Assembly: GCA_004565275.1 (NCBI GenBank)
Contig: SDOX01000005.1
Coordinates: forward strand, 232,051 to 296,050
DNA: 64,000 nt
From: Nannochloropsis salina CCMP1776
Lineage: Eukaryota > Sar > Eustigmatophyceae > Eustigmatales > Monodopsidaceae
Direction: 5' to 3'
In this document: positions 10,667-21,800 of the stretch, one piece after another
Layout: every line of letters begins with the position of its first letter
Numbering within the stretch: the first letter of the stretch is position 1
The notes under the pieces: generated by a model
What the model was told of the DNA's origin: nothing
The model's database searches: none
What the model saw: the letters and a program-made list of their open reading frames with translations, nothing else
Translations under genes and position numbers: made by a program

Positions 10667-11270
10667 GCCCAGTCTCCTTCCCCCGATGTCATGAAGCAAA
10701 ACAGGCCATCAAACAAATTTTCCTAATTCTCTCGTGCAACACATTATACTCCCCAATGTCCTTATGGATGTTCATGAGGTTCCATGGCACAGCCGCCGCG
10801 GAGGCCGCCACGCGTTCCCCGAGACCAGAAGTTTTCCCTCTCTACGAAAGATGTGATGAGTCCTCCGACGCAAGCATAGTGAGAGCACGATCTGACTGCT
10901 CTAGTCACAAATCTTATGAACCAGAACGCCACATCGGATGGTATGTTTGTATTGTATGGGTACGACAAATACATGCAAGAATGCAGCTGACAAATATGAA
11001 AAGTACGGGAAGTAGTAACAAAAGCAGTATCGAAATTGCCAAAGTGTTGATACGCAATCATTAGGATAGTTCGGCGTTGAAAGAAACATGAAAAAATGTG
11101 TTAAACGATATGGTGATACCGCTGATTTAGAAAACAGCTGGTATAACCGCAATAGCCCTCTTTTGAGGTGTGACAAGGATAAGCAAGTCCCCTCGTTTTT
11201 CCCGACTGCGTACTTTTTCTATAACATCCATATGTACATTATCTAGGAGTACCAACCAAGAGCACTTTGA
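10667..11270. other. Convergent intergenic region
   Basis: Lies between the 3' ends of the GH5 and MFS genes. Short frames on both strands (10756-11176) overlap each other and look non-coding. Nothing recognisable seen. Confidence 0.5.
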
Positions 11271-13133
11271 TCACACAGCAGCAAGATGCTTCTGGTAATT
11301 CCCGTCGTTGCTGTCCTTCCTCTCCTTCTTCCTACTCATCATTGCTCCCACTGCAGGTTTTCCCTCCTTCATCGACATCCAGCTCATTCCTCGTGCACGA
11401 GGAATGAGATGGCCGATGAGAGGTAGCCGTGACAAGACGCTTGCCTGAATAGGCCCCTTGAGCGGGTACTGCAAGGGTGGCTGATGGTTGTAAAGATGGC
11501 TGGCGCCGACATTGACTTTGCTTTCGTTGCCGCCACTTTTAGTCGTCCGGGACATGTAGGAGGTGGTGGTCCGCGCAGTCGGGAGGGTTGAGAGCGTCTC
11601 TGGAAGCAAGTCGTTCTTCTTTTGCCTTGGGGCCCGAGACCCGTCCAGGGCAAGGGACACCTCGTGGAAGGTCGTCATGGCTCGGAAACCCACCAGAGCG
11701 CAGACCGACACGACACCCAAGAGCAGGCCCCATCGATCCCTAGCGACCAGGTACCCCACACCGTAGTGGAAGCCCATCGACGTGACCCCTCCGCTCGCAT
11801 CAAGGACACCGGACAGTGTGCCGCACTTGCCTTTCCCACCCACCTCCGCCAAGTAAATGGACGGAGGCAAGTAATAAGGGACCGCTACACAGAATCCGGC
11901 GCAAAAGATCAGTAGCAAGAAGATGTTTTGGTGCGGTAGCAAGGATGATGGTGTGAGAAGGAGGAGGACTTGGAGGGCGAAAAACCCGGCCACCCCCAAA
12001 CACAGCGCCCCGACGGTGAGAAGTCTCCCGCGGGGCTTTAACCGATCATACGCGACGCCTGCCAATCCCAGTGCTAGAAGCTGAGACAGAGGGTAGAGGG
12101 CGGCGCCTTGTGCGGCCAACCCAGGCGAAAGGCCCAGGGAGCGGTGCAAGTAGAGGGGGATGTACTTATCAAACTCCATGACGATGTGCAATGCGGCGAT
12201 GGCCAGTGCCATGGACCTGAACCGGGGAGTGCGGGATATGGCCCATATTTGAGACAGTGAGGCAGATACGTACGTGGAGAGCGAGCGAGGCGGGGAGGAC
12301 GCGGAGGTATCTAGCAACACAAGTTGCTCCTCCCGGTCAGGAATATAGCCCGCGCCGTGGAAAGCCAGCGTGGAGGGCCGCCGTTGCTGTGGCGACGCAC
12401 ACACAGTTTGTTTCTTGTCTTCGGCAATCAGATTGCTGGAGGTGGAAAGAAACGACATGGAGGGCGCGGCGGAGGCGAAAGAGGCGATGGAGGTGGCCTT
12501 CGGTAGGAGGAACAGGTTCAAAAACGCGACGAACAGCTGCAGTGCTGCTGCTAGAATGAATAGAGATCGCCAGTCCCACCCCGACGCGACGGCACGTCCC
12601 AAAGCCACTTTCGATGCAAGGTCTCCCATGCGCGAAGAGGTGGAGAGAATGCCGAAAGCCATCGCATACTGAGAGGGCTGAAGCCAGAGAGATATCATGC
12701 TTGTGATGGCCGCCCACCCGGACGACTGAGCGACACACAGTGCACACATGAGAAAAGTCATCCGCGCAGCTGTATGGCTAAAGGATATCAGGCAAGTCAA
12801 TCCTGCAGATGCGAAAGAGGCCAGACCCAAAAATACTAGGCGTGGCCCGACTTGGTCCACACTGTAGCCCATGCTGATCTTGCCAAACAAGTAGAAAAAA
12901 GAGCAAAGGGTTAAGAGAGCGCCAATATCCCGCGGGTCAATGCCTGTCGCCTCATCTTGAAGAATGAGAGGGATGGCCACATCCATCGCAGCTCTGCTGA
13001 ACATCATAGAGCAGTAACCTGCGTACAACCCGAGCAACAAGCGGATTTGCTGATGGGACAGGCTTCCTTGAAAGAAACCACCGCTGGCCGCGATGCTACC
13101 CGGTGGTACATGCTTCCGAACATAAAATGGCAT
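11271..13133 (-). CDS. Major facilitator superfamily transporter (organophosphate/sugar-phosphate-like)
   Basis: Single exon of 620 residues with about 12 hydrophobic helices split 6+6 by a polar loop (roughly residues 225-285). The first half has YCSMMFSRAAMDVAIPLILQ, the DIGALLTLCSFFYLFGKISMG region and a loop with DQVGPR, as in the OPA/SLC37 and related MFS families. The N-terminal MPFYVRKHVPPGS lacks a signal peptide. The last ~120 residues are a long polar, basic, probably cytosolic tail. Substrate cannot be read from the sequence; glycerol-3-phosphate, hexose-phosphate or nitrate-like families are all conceivable. The gene runs in the same direction as the downstream PPR gene, but 788 bases apart. 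Confidence 0.8.
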   Translation of the reverse strand: MPFYVRKHVPPGSIAASGGFFQGSLSHQQIRLLLGLYAGYCSMMFSRAAMDVAIPLILQDEATGIDPRDIGALLTLCSFFYLFGKISMGYSVDQVGPRLVFLGLASFASAGLTCLISFSHTAARMTFLMCALCVAQSSGWAAITSMISLWLQPSQYAMAFGILSTSSRMGDLASKVALGRAVASGWDWRSLFILAAALQLFVAFLNLFLLPKATSIASFASAAPSMSFLSTSSNLIAEDKKQTVCASPQQRRPSTLAFHGAGYIPDREEQLVLLDTSASSPPRSLSTYVSASLSQIWAISRTPRFRSMALAIAALHIVMEFDKYIPLYLHRSLGLSPGLAAQGAALYPLSQLLALGLAGVAYDRLKPRGRLLTVGALCLGVAGFFALQVLLLLTPSSLLPHQNIFLLLIFCAGFCVAVPYYLPPSIYLAEVGGKGKCGTLSGVLDASGGVTSMGFHYGVGYLVARDRWGLLLGVVSVCALVGFRAMTTFHEVSLALDGSRAPRQKKNDLLPETLSTLPTARTTTSYMSRTTKSGGNESKVNVGASHLYNHQPPLQYPLKGPIQASVLSRLPLIGHLIPRARGMSWMSMKEGKPAVGAMMSRKKERKDSNDGNYQKHLAAV

Positions 13134-13921
13134 TGCCTATAAGATGTGGGTGTACAACTGCGTGAACTTTAGTGCACGAGAGAAACCAAAAGCATGCTGA
13201 GATCGTCCTCGATAACACCCATCGACCGTCCAAAATTGACTGAGGAAAGGACGAGCCCGAAAATTTTTTTTACCGCGCATAGGTGTACAAGTAATCTATA
13301 CTCCTTTTTGACCTACAAAGGTAATCTTCAACGCTTCCATACTTGTGAGATTTTCATCCACGCAACACCCATGGTAGTCTGCCTCAAGCTTCATTTTTGA
13401 AATTTTAGCGAAAGCCGTTGAAAGGCTCGCCCGCCCCCGCTTGTGCTTATTGACCGTCATTCTGAATTTATCCGCTCGAATTGGGAGAAAATTCCAGGGG
13501 GAAAGTTTTTGATATAAAAATGAGTTCTAGACTGACAAGTGCGCAGGCTGCAGGGCTAAGAGTTTTCCCCAGCACCCCAGGGCGTGAGCAACGCGGGGTT
13601 ACCTCCTCGCTCTGAGGAGAAATCGGGACGACCATAGCCACACATTCAATTTCTCAAAACAATTAACTTATAACCTGACATTGCAAATTTGTACGTTTTA
13701 TGAGCTTTTGCGTTACTTTTGCTCTGTGTGCGCCTGCAAAAAATTATGTCACATGCATACATAATTTGTCAAGGAAGGATTTGCCAAAAGTTGGGTCGAC
13801 TTCCGATGACTGGATCCCCGTGATGACTAAAGGGTGCATTGAAATGCGTCCCTTTTCCAAACGTACCATATTCCAAGAAATTGGGCGTTGGGATCCGAGA
13901 ATTCCAATGATAACATCAGAT
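13134..13921. other. Intergenic, MFS promoter and PPR 3' flank
   Basis: No gene seen. Contains a short perfect hairpin (CTCCTC, 5-base loop, GAGGAG; 13603-13619) of unknown meaning and AT-rich stretches around 13660-13770. Confidence 0.45.
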
Positions 13922-16840
13922 CTACAATGGTACCCCTGCTATGTCCTTGGGCACTACAAATAGCAATGCCAACAGTGATGTCACAGGAATGTACCTCAAC
14001 AAAGTCAAGCGCAAGAACTTCACCTTGGATTCCTCCCTACGTTGCCTTTCGAAATATTGTCGAAGGGAGTCGCTTTGTACAAGCAGACGGCCCGGATTCG
14101 AGGGCAGGGAAGACCAGTAGATTCCGCGGTCACCCAGAAAGTCCCGGGCAGTTTCTTGTAAAGCGTTCACGTTGTCTCCTTCCCCTTTTTGGTAGATAGG
14201 CATGTCTTCATTTGCCAGGAGGACTGCCCCCTGCCCGGGACCGATCCGTCGCCGAAACCCGGTGATGAGAAGTAGGTCTTGGACACCGTCCCGATGAGCG
14301 TCGTGGACGCGCACAGTATCCTCTGACCCTTTCGCGTGCTCCCTCCCTCCTTCAGGCTTTCCTTCATTCACACGTGCACAGTTCTCATTTCCTCCCGCTT
14401 CCTCCCCGCCTTCTTTCATTTCCGCATCGAATTTCTCCCGCATGGCCTCAAACTCCCTCGCAAGCAAGGTCCGAGCTTCATCGACGCTCAGCCCGTGCAG
14501 GTCCAACACCACTGCGCCAACCGGCAGGTCTCGCCGTCCTTCGATGTTTCCCTGTACACTCTTTATTTTCATTTCCTGCCTGTACTTCTCTCCCCCCAGC
14601 ACGTAAACATGTGGAGGGGGCGCCCACAACTCCTCCGCCCCCGCCGTACTCGCCAATATCTTCTGCGTGGCCCTATCGAAGGCGATACCTTTCGCCTTGG
14701 CTTGTTCGGCCAGCGTCCGTGCTTCCTCGTGACGATTTGCCCGTTTCAAACCATAAATCATGACATTGTACGCGCGTATGGGTGCAAAGATGCCCTCCTT
14801 TTCCTCCGCGGCCTGTAGCGTGTCGAAGAACTCATAGGCTCTCCCCCATTCTTTGGCGTCCACGTAGGCGGCGAGCATGCTGAGCGACATGTTGTCTTTG
14901 AGCTTCCGTCGACTTTGCATCCCTCGATCCGCCCCTACTCGTTGGCCTGAAGACTGCTCCTTCTTTACTCCTTTTCCTCCCTCCCTCCCCGGGCTCCCCG
15001 CCCCGCCCTGGCCCAGCTCCCCAGGCCCGCCATGGAAACCGCGAGCTTTATCTTGTTGGTACTCCTCGTACACCTTTTCCACCATCGGAATCCCCCCCAA
15101 CAGTGACGCCACCCGCACGGCCACCGAATACATCACGTGGTCCGGGCGCCGCTTTTTTTTTCCCTCCCCGGGCTCCTCGCCACCGATGGCGTCTCCCTCC
15201 CGGTATTGGACGAACAGCGCCCACGCTTTCTCGGGCAGGCCTCCCTTTGCATATATTTTCATCATCGTGGTGACGATCTCCACGGGCTCGGCGCGATGCT
15301 TGACTTCCTCCTCATCCCGCCAGGGCTCCCTCTGCCACTCCCTGAAAGCAGCTTGCGCGCTCCGCACGTCGTAAGCTCTCCGATATGCTTGAATGATGCT
15401 CAGATACACCACGTACGTGACGGGTATCCCTTCTTTCTCCATCTTGGCCCGGACCTGCGCAATCAATCCCAGTTGCTTCCGCACTCCCAACGCCTCGATC
15501 AACATGCCATACTCGTAACTTCCGTATGACCAGCCGTCCTCCTTCATCCACGCCATGTACTGCTGTATACGCTCCCAGTCCGCGAACAGCGTCTCGACCT
15601 TCATGAATATGTGCCACTGGGACGCTGACGGCCTGATCCCTCGGGCCCGCATGTCCTCCACGACCCGATGGGCCAATACGTGAAGCGCGTCCCCAGGCCT
15701 TCCCCCCGAGGGCGCATGGCTGAGGATGCAGAATGCAAAGGTTTTGTACAACCCAAAGAATGTAGCCACTTCAATGGGCGGGGTTCCACTCCTTAACTCA
15801 TGCAGGTGCTCCCAAGCTTCGAGCGGCCCCTGGGAGACAGCTTGCGCCCGGATGACACCAGCAACGGCCAAGCCATCCGGGACGATCGAACATGGGAACG
15901 TCTGGTCCCGCAACCGGTTGAAGAGAGCCACAGCCTTCCGATTCTCCCGGGCTTGACAATAGATGTATATCATGGAGCTTAGTAGTCGGGGAGTATGGAA
16001 GAGATATTCGGAAAAAAGGGCCTTGTTGTTGGGCTCGCGACGTACGGCTTCCATGGACAAGTGCAAGTATTCTTCAAAGAGCATTTCGCTCAACCTGATA
16101 TATTTACTTCCTCCGGATGCTGCTTTGACGGGAGAATTGAAAGATGGACCTTCCGAAGGAGAGGGAGCAGCGAGTCGTTCACCCGCGTCGGAGTGTCGGA
16201 AAAGCCCTGCGCCTCTAACTAATATGGCGCACGTCCGTATCATGTGACTCCGGGCCGCATTTGAAGGCAAAGCCCTTTCGGCAAATTCTTGAGGGAGACG
16301 GGTTCGCATCTTTCCCAGGTACACAAACGCTTTGTCAAGAAGAGCGGGGTCGTTAGCCCGCGCTAACCCGCACAGCAGGGCGTTACAGAAAGTGGCGAGA
16401 GCTGAAGAACGTGAAGACGAAAAAAATTCCAGAGAGGAGGACGAAGGCAGCGAACGCAAGATGAATGGTTCAAGGGCGTCCTCTCCGGGTGTTTTCGCGT
16501 CCTTATTTACCGTCTCTTGCCCTTTGGCCGCCGCGTTATACGCATCATGCATTACCATAATTGCCACGTCTTGGTCCTCTGGCTCTATAAATGCCAGAAA
16601 GTCTTTCTTTGCCCGATCATCCTCCGCGTCTGAACCATAGCTTGTGGTCAAAACTTTCGAAGCGATCGGCGCGGCCACCAAAAGATGCACAGGATTGGCG
16701 TGAAAAGGTCGTATAAACCCCAGCGATGGATGTGGCACGGATGGTAATGATGGTCTTGCTCTCCCTTTCCATGCCGAGGGCAACAGCCGCTTTCTACATT
16801 TGGTTCTGCCAACAACGCCCAATCGCGAACACTGTCTCAT
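13922..16840 (-). CDS. Pentatricopeptide-repeat protein with C-terminal Smr domain
   Basis: Single exon of 972 residues. The N-terminus (MRQCSRLGVVGRTKCRKRLL) is basic and free of acids, as in a mitochondrial presequence. The middle is helical with PPR-type repeats, for example YEYGMLIEALGVRKQLGLIA and YVVYLSIIQAYRRAYDVRSA at roughly 445-490, and further repeats to about 720. A Smr domain starts near 775 with VVLDLHGLSVDEARTLL. The later family core (TGxGxxS) is not intact: LLLITGFRRRIG is followed by an insertion before an ALQETARDFL-like helix. PPR-Smr proteins bind and sometimes cut organellar RNA, often rRNA or intergenic transcripts. Organelle and target are inferred; a charged linker near 830-870 is low complexity. 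Confidence 0.87.
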   Translation of the reverse strand: MRQCSRLGVVGRTKCRKRLLPSAWKGRARPSLPSVPHPSLGFIRPFHANPVHLLVAAPIASKVLTTSYGSDAEDDRAKKDFLAFIEPEDQDVAIMVMHDAYNAAAKGQETVNKDAKTPGEDALEPFILRSLPSSSSLEFFSSSRSSALATFCNALLCGLARANDPALLDKAFVYLGKMRTRLPQEFAERALPSNAARSHMIRTCAILVRGAGLFRHSDAGERLAAPSPSEGPSFNSPVKAASGGSKYIRLSEMLFEEYLHLSMEAVRREPNNKALFSEYLFHTPRLLSSMIYIYCQARENRKAVALFNRLRDQTFPCSIVPDGLAVAGVIRAQAVSQGPLEAWEHLHELRSGTPPIEVATFFGLYKTFAFCILSHAPSGGRPGDALHVLAHRVVEDMRARGIRPSASQWHIFMKVETLFADWERIQQYMAWMKEDGWSYGSYEYGMLIEALGVRKQLGLIAQVRAKMEKEGIPVTYVVYLSIIQAYRRAYDVRSAQAAFREWQREPWRDEEEVKHRAEPVEIVTTMMKIYAKGGLPEKAWALFVQYREGDAIGGEEPGEGKKKRRPDHVMYSVAVRVASLLGGIPMVEKVYEEYQQDKARGFHGGPGELGQGGAGSPGREGGKGVKKEQSSGQRVGADRGMQSRRKLKDNMSLSMLAAYVDAKEWGRAYEFFDTLQAAEEKEGIFAPIRAYNVMIYGLKRANRHEEARTLAEQAKAKGIAFDRATQKILASTAGAEELWAPPPHVYVLGGEKYRQEMKIKSVQGNIEGRRDLPVGAVVLDLHGLSVDEARTLLAREFEAMREKFDAEMKEGGEEAGGNENCARVNEGKPEGGREHAKGSEDTVRVHDAHRDGVQDLLLITGFRRRIGPGQGAVLLANEDMPIYQKGEGDNVNALQETARDFLGDRGIYWSSLPSNPGRLLVQSDSLRQYFERQRREESKVKFLRLTLLRYIPVTSLLALLFVVPKDIAGVPL

Positions 16841-18832
16841 GAAACCTGTGCATGTGATTTTTGTTTATATGTTATGGCCGTAAACACGATAAATTGTTGC
16901 AAATCGCCCCATCACGTCATCCTCGAATGCTTGCATCCGGGTAGTCGAGCGTGATCTGATCGGACAGCAACCCAGCCCGTTCCTTCGTTTCTCGCTTGCT
17001 TTATCTTCCATCCAAGCCTTGCCGAAACATGACTTCGCTTATAATGTGAAACGATAGACTATATTGTCTTATCACAAATTGCATCGTTGAGTCTTGGAAG
17101 ATAAAGTGGCGTCAGACTTCTGCGATAAACAAACATCTCAATTCCTAAGATCATCTTACCGCGGGCTGCACGATTGGATACTCTAGCTAATGCGTGATAG
17201 GAAAGACCATGATTGTAAAGGCTAAGCCAAAACATGACTACTGAGAATTGAAGTTTCAGAAACGTTGTCTTATCTTGTTTTTCAATTCTTAATCCAAGCA
17301 CAGCTTGTTACGCGAGAAGCATTTCTTGGTATACGATTGTAACAGTCCTCAAACATGCCATGGAAGTTCCTGCGGGTCTCACTCGCCATGGAAAGATACT
17401 GGGATTAGAAGGCATACAAAAATTGTCCCGGTATTTCCCCAAGTTTTTCCCACGAAATCATGAAATTGTCTTGCAACTCACACACGCATAGTTTCGTAAA
17501 ACTCACGAATCTGTTCGATGGACGGCTTGCGATGTTGTTTGACTTCAAAAATGATAGAATGCATGGCTCAGACCGATCTTAATGGGCTTAAACTACTACT
17601 ATCGTACACGAACACGATCGTATCGCTTGGCTACATCATTGTCAACGTCAGCGTATTAAAGAAATCGTTTGAAGAGGGTGGCGCATCATCTAAGACCAAA
17701 TAAAAAAGCAAACAAGAGATCATCCACAATTATTTACATTTTTTATTGCATGCTCTTGTTATTTCTGTTACCACTAACCCGATCTGCTCGCTGACGTAAG
17801 AGCTAAAGTGGAAAGTGCACCAATTAAATAGAGTCAAGAATGTGGCACTGCAACACTTTTCCCGTTCTTTGCCTTGATCTTGTCGCAACAAATATCCCAG
17901 TAAGCTATTTCTTTCCAACACTTTGCTCCAATAAATAACATGTATGTAAAAGGGAAAAGAGGCATGAGATAGGCCCTTCAGCCAAAACCTTACAGCTTAA
18001 GCACGCACAGAGACTAAATTATACCTCCTCTATGCTTACCGATTTTTCCTGGTAGCTGTTACGCTCTAAACACTTCTGGATGTCGCATGCGTATCGTCTG
18101 TGTTATACATGTACGCATCGGTAACCCCCGGAAAATTGTTCATCTCCCTATGTTCTGCCCGAAGACGAATAACGTACTTGCATTTAGACTGACACAACCT
18201 CTGTATCTCGGGACTAACTCCCTTGTCGCGTCGCAGAAAGTGATCCTCATTAGTTTTTGTAGAGACGTCCATGCCCGATCATTCGCGGCGGTAGTAAAAT
18301 AAAAATGATTACAGCGAAGAAGTCCACATGTCCCCTTTCTGTCTTTTCCTACTGTCAATGTTATTATAAGTTCTTGAGTGGTCGCACAAATGCAAATATT
18401 GTTGTCATGATCATGAGAAAGGAAACCCAAAGCAGTCTGACGAAGGTGAAAAGGTTGCGTCCCTCAGAGAAGGTCCACGCGTCGTGACACACACATTCCG
18501 CTTATAAAGGTTTAAACAAGCGGTACTTAAAGATACAAGAGTAGAATGGTTGTTGAATAGACTTGTGTAGAACTGCATTTACTTTCCTTTCCTGCGCCCA
18601 ATTACTTCCATGTAGGATTTTAACCTCCTGCCCCTCATCTGCTCGTCCGATGCCCTCTCGCTGTTTTGGCTTCTCCCTTGCCTAGGAAATTGGGCCCTAT
18701 TACTGAACACTCACGCTGCGTCTTATTCGCGTCAAAATCCGCTTGCACAGGCCTCTGCATCAGGGTTGACGGAGGCAGAGGCTTCTTGCTGGGTGGAGGT
18801 GGCGGGTTCGTCCACAACCACAGGTAGAAGCC
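16841..18832. other. Long AT-richer intergenic region, PPR and nucleoporin promoters
   Basis: Nearly 2 kb, the longest gap in the window, and clearly AT-richer than the flanking genes. It holds several short frames: 17059-17301 on minus, 17358-17489 on plus, 17518-17703 on plus (61 residues with one hydrophobic stretch and a Lys-rich end), and 18140-18430 on minus. None resembles a known family, and I could not join them by credible splice sites. A degenerate or fast-evolving small gene is not excluded. Confidence 0.4.
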
Positions 18833-21800
18833 ATGATCCCCCGCAAACCGATGACAAGCTTCTACGAGGCCATTCGATGCTTCCTCGAGCACCCCCATGA
18901 CGATACGGGCAGCGCTGACTTTGGTTTTCAATTCAGCCTGTACGTCGAACCTCCTTTCGAAATAAGGATTGGTGATAATAACGGGGATGACGGGTGGCGG
19001 CCGCACCCGCTATGCTTGCACCCGCCATCGACCGACAGGTCCAGAGCGTTGGTCATTCGTATCATCAAGGGGGAATCAGAGATGGGCGGTGCTAAGGTGA
19101 AGATAGATCCTGCACGTCAACAACAAGCCATAGATATGGTTGAAACCTTGAGCAGAGACTTGGACCTGGACCATGTGTATTGTTTGAATTTAATCAGGGC
19201 CGCAAGTGCTGAAGATGTCCGCCAGTGGGTGGACCAAAAGATGGGAAGAAGAGGACGGCAAAGAAAAGGGACAGAAGGGGCAAAGGAAGGAAATTTGCGA
19301 AGCGACATGTACCGATCGTCACTCGTAGGCGTGCATGGTGTCCAGGGCAGCATGATAACGGAATCCTCGCACCACGATCTGGAGGCCACCGCCCGCTCCC
19401 TCTTTTTCATCGAGAAACGCGCCGCCCTGAACGCCTTGCTGGAACTAGTCCAGGCCCGCATCGGCATGGGACTTATGGAAGCGAAACAGCACGCGGTGAT
19501 GGTGGCGACGGACAGTCTTATTGCCCAGGGACTGTCCTCGGTCCTGATGGAGCGGATATCGAAGGTTACAAGGGATGTACGCTGCCGGGGGCGGTCGGCA
19601 GCGGAGGCGGAATTTGAAATGGAGCGCCAAAAAGCAGCCGACTGCCTGTTTTTCCTCTTTTACCAGACGCAGATACTACCCTCGGAGCTTTTCTCTCTCC
19701 CGGCCTCCCCCCAGGGGGGCGTCGCAGCCACAGGCCTCCTGACCCTTCCGTCCTCACTGCCTCCTGCTTCCCATCCCTCCCCGGTCACACTCATCGGACT
19801 CGTCAAGCTGCTGACGGAGGATATGAAAGGCAGGTTCAGCGTGGTGGCGGTGGGTGAAGAACAGGAGAAGAGCAGGGAGGAACGGGCGGTGTTGAAGACC
19901 CTGTCGACCCTGCTGATGACCCTGGTCACATGTCTGATGACGCTCGACGGACTGGCCGCGCACCCGGACGCCCGAGCAGGCCAGCAAGAACTGACAGAGA
20001 GGGGGAGGATGGAGGGCGAGCGCAATGCCTTGTTGTTGTACTTGGAGGAGGAGGGGGGCTTGCGGGCGGCGACGGAGGCGAAACAGGCGTACGAGAAAGC
20101 GTACAGGACGGCCCATGCCACGCATCCCACGCTTCCTGCGGCGGTACGAGAAACATTGAAAGAGAAGGAAAAAGCTTTCAAAGACACCCAGGCTCGGGTT
20201 TCCGAGACCCTGAGCGGGCTCCGAGGGGAGATAGAGGGGGGGTGGGCGCATGCCGGCATCCACGCGGTCGTCCTTCTGGCCTGGGGGGCCTTGTTCCGGG
20301 ACCAGGCGCTGTCGGAGCGCCTTGGCTATGTCCAGGATCCTCGGACGCTTCCAGAACTTCGGAAAGAATTGCTCGCGCAAGCGGTGGGCCAAGCTGTCTT
20401 CCCTTTCCTGGAGCGAGGGATGGTGGCCTGCTGGCGCCGCCCGGGGCAGGAAGACATTCAGATGTTTTTCCTCGACTGCGTGGGAGAGTTGGTAGGCGGC
20501 TATTTGAGAGAGGGTCAAGGGATCCTGGTGCGAAGGCTGATGGGTTTTGCTCGGGGGGAGGCGGCCGGAGAGGCCATGGGATACAGGAGAGCGGCCGTGG
20601 AAGGGTTGGTCTCCCTCGTGGTGCGACTGGGCGAGAGCCACCCGGCGGTGGGGGAGCGTCTACTGTGGACCCGAGCGGGGGGGCGGGACGGCGGTGAATT
20701 GGAGCCCGTGCAATTCGTGAAGGACCTGTCGGAGTTGATCAAGAACGAGACGCAGGCACCGTTGCGGAGCGCGTGGATTCGTTTGGTTGGGGCCATGGCC
20801 GTTTCTTCCAACGAGGAGTGCAAGGCCGCCACCATGGATTTCCTCGTCGACTATTCTCCCTTCCTTTCCCTCCAGACGCGCCAGAACCGGGACGTGCTTA
20901 CATACGTGCTGGAAGATAGCCTCCAGCGGGCGCAGCAGAACCAACCCGTGCACCGTGCTTCCCTCCTGGGTGTCCTTCTTCTGGTCGAACGCCTCACTTC
21001 GCCCACCCTCGCCCTCGACCCCGACCTGGCCTACGTCAGCCACCTCCTTCCCCTTCTCACCTCCCTGCTAAGTTTCCCTCTTGCTCCCGAGCTCAAAGGC
21101 GCGCTTCTACGGGCGCTGGCCCCCTTTGCGGCCCTCCCCGACGGCATGGCACGGCAGCTCTGGGAGCACATAGAGATGCTGGGCATGGTGCCTCGGCCAG
21201 GGAAAAAAGAGGGGTTGCGGTTCGAGTTGGAAGACGTGGAAAGTAAAATGGGCCTCTTCCCCATCACGGAGGGATTCTTGCTCTTGCTGGTGGCCTTGTT
21301 GCGGGCAGACATGCCCTTTGACCTGGGGGCGGCACGAGGCCGACAAGACGGAGTCTGGCCGTACGTGGAGTACCTGATTGAAGACATCCTCCTTCCCCTC
21401 CCTGCTCGGCAGTGCCTGTACCCCGCGCAAAAATGGAAGATTTTGAGTCTGGGACTGAGGGTGTTGATCTTGGTCTTGGAGCGTTACCCCTTAGAGCCTG
21501 ACGAGGAGCGGCTGCGGCTTTTGCACGTCGACAGCCGGCAACGTCGGGAGATGCATTGGCAGGCGCAACGGGACATGGACCCGCAGGTCGGTCACAGCCC
21601 TTCAGTAGGTTTCCATGTCTTGATGCGCCTGCTGGGAAGCAGTACAGGGGCGGGGGGAGGGGTTCCCTCTGGGAATGGAGGCCTGTTAGGCTTGGTCCTG
21701 GATGTTGTCGCGGCAGCGGATCTGAGTGCAGCCCCAATGCCCGGAGGCTACAGCGGCAGCACGCCGTTGGGAGAGCAGCAGCGGTTCGATAGGAATGGCC

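Noticed and set aside
19754-20697. Overlapping 295- and 255-codon frames on both strands
   Set aside because: Shadows of the Nup205-like frame, which alone gives helical solenoid sequence with family blocks.
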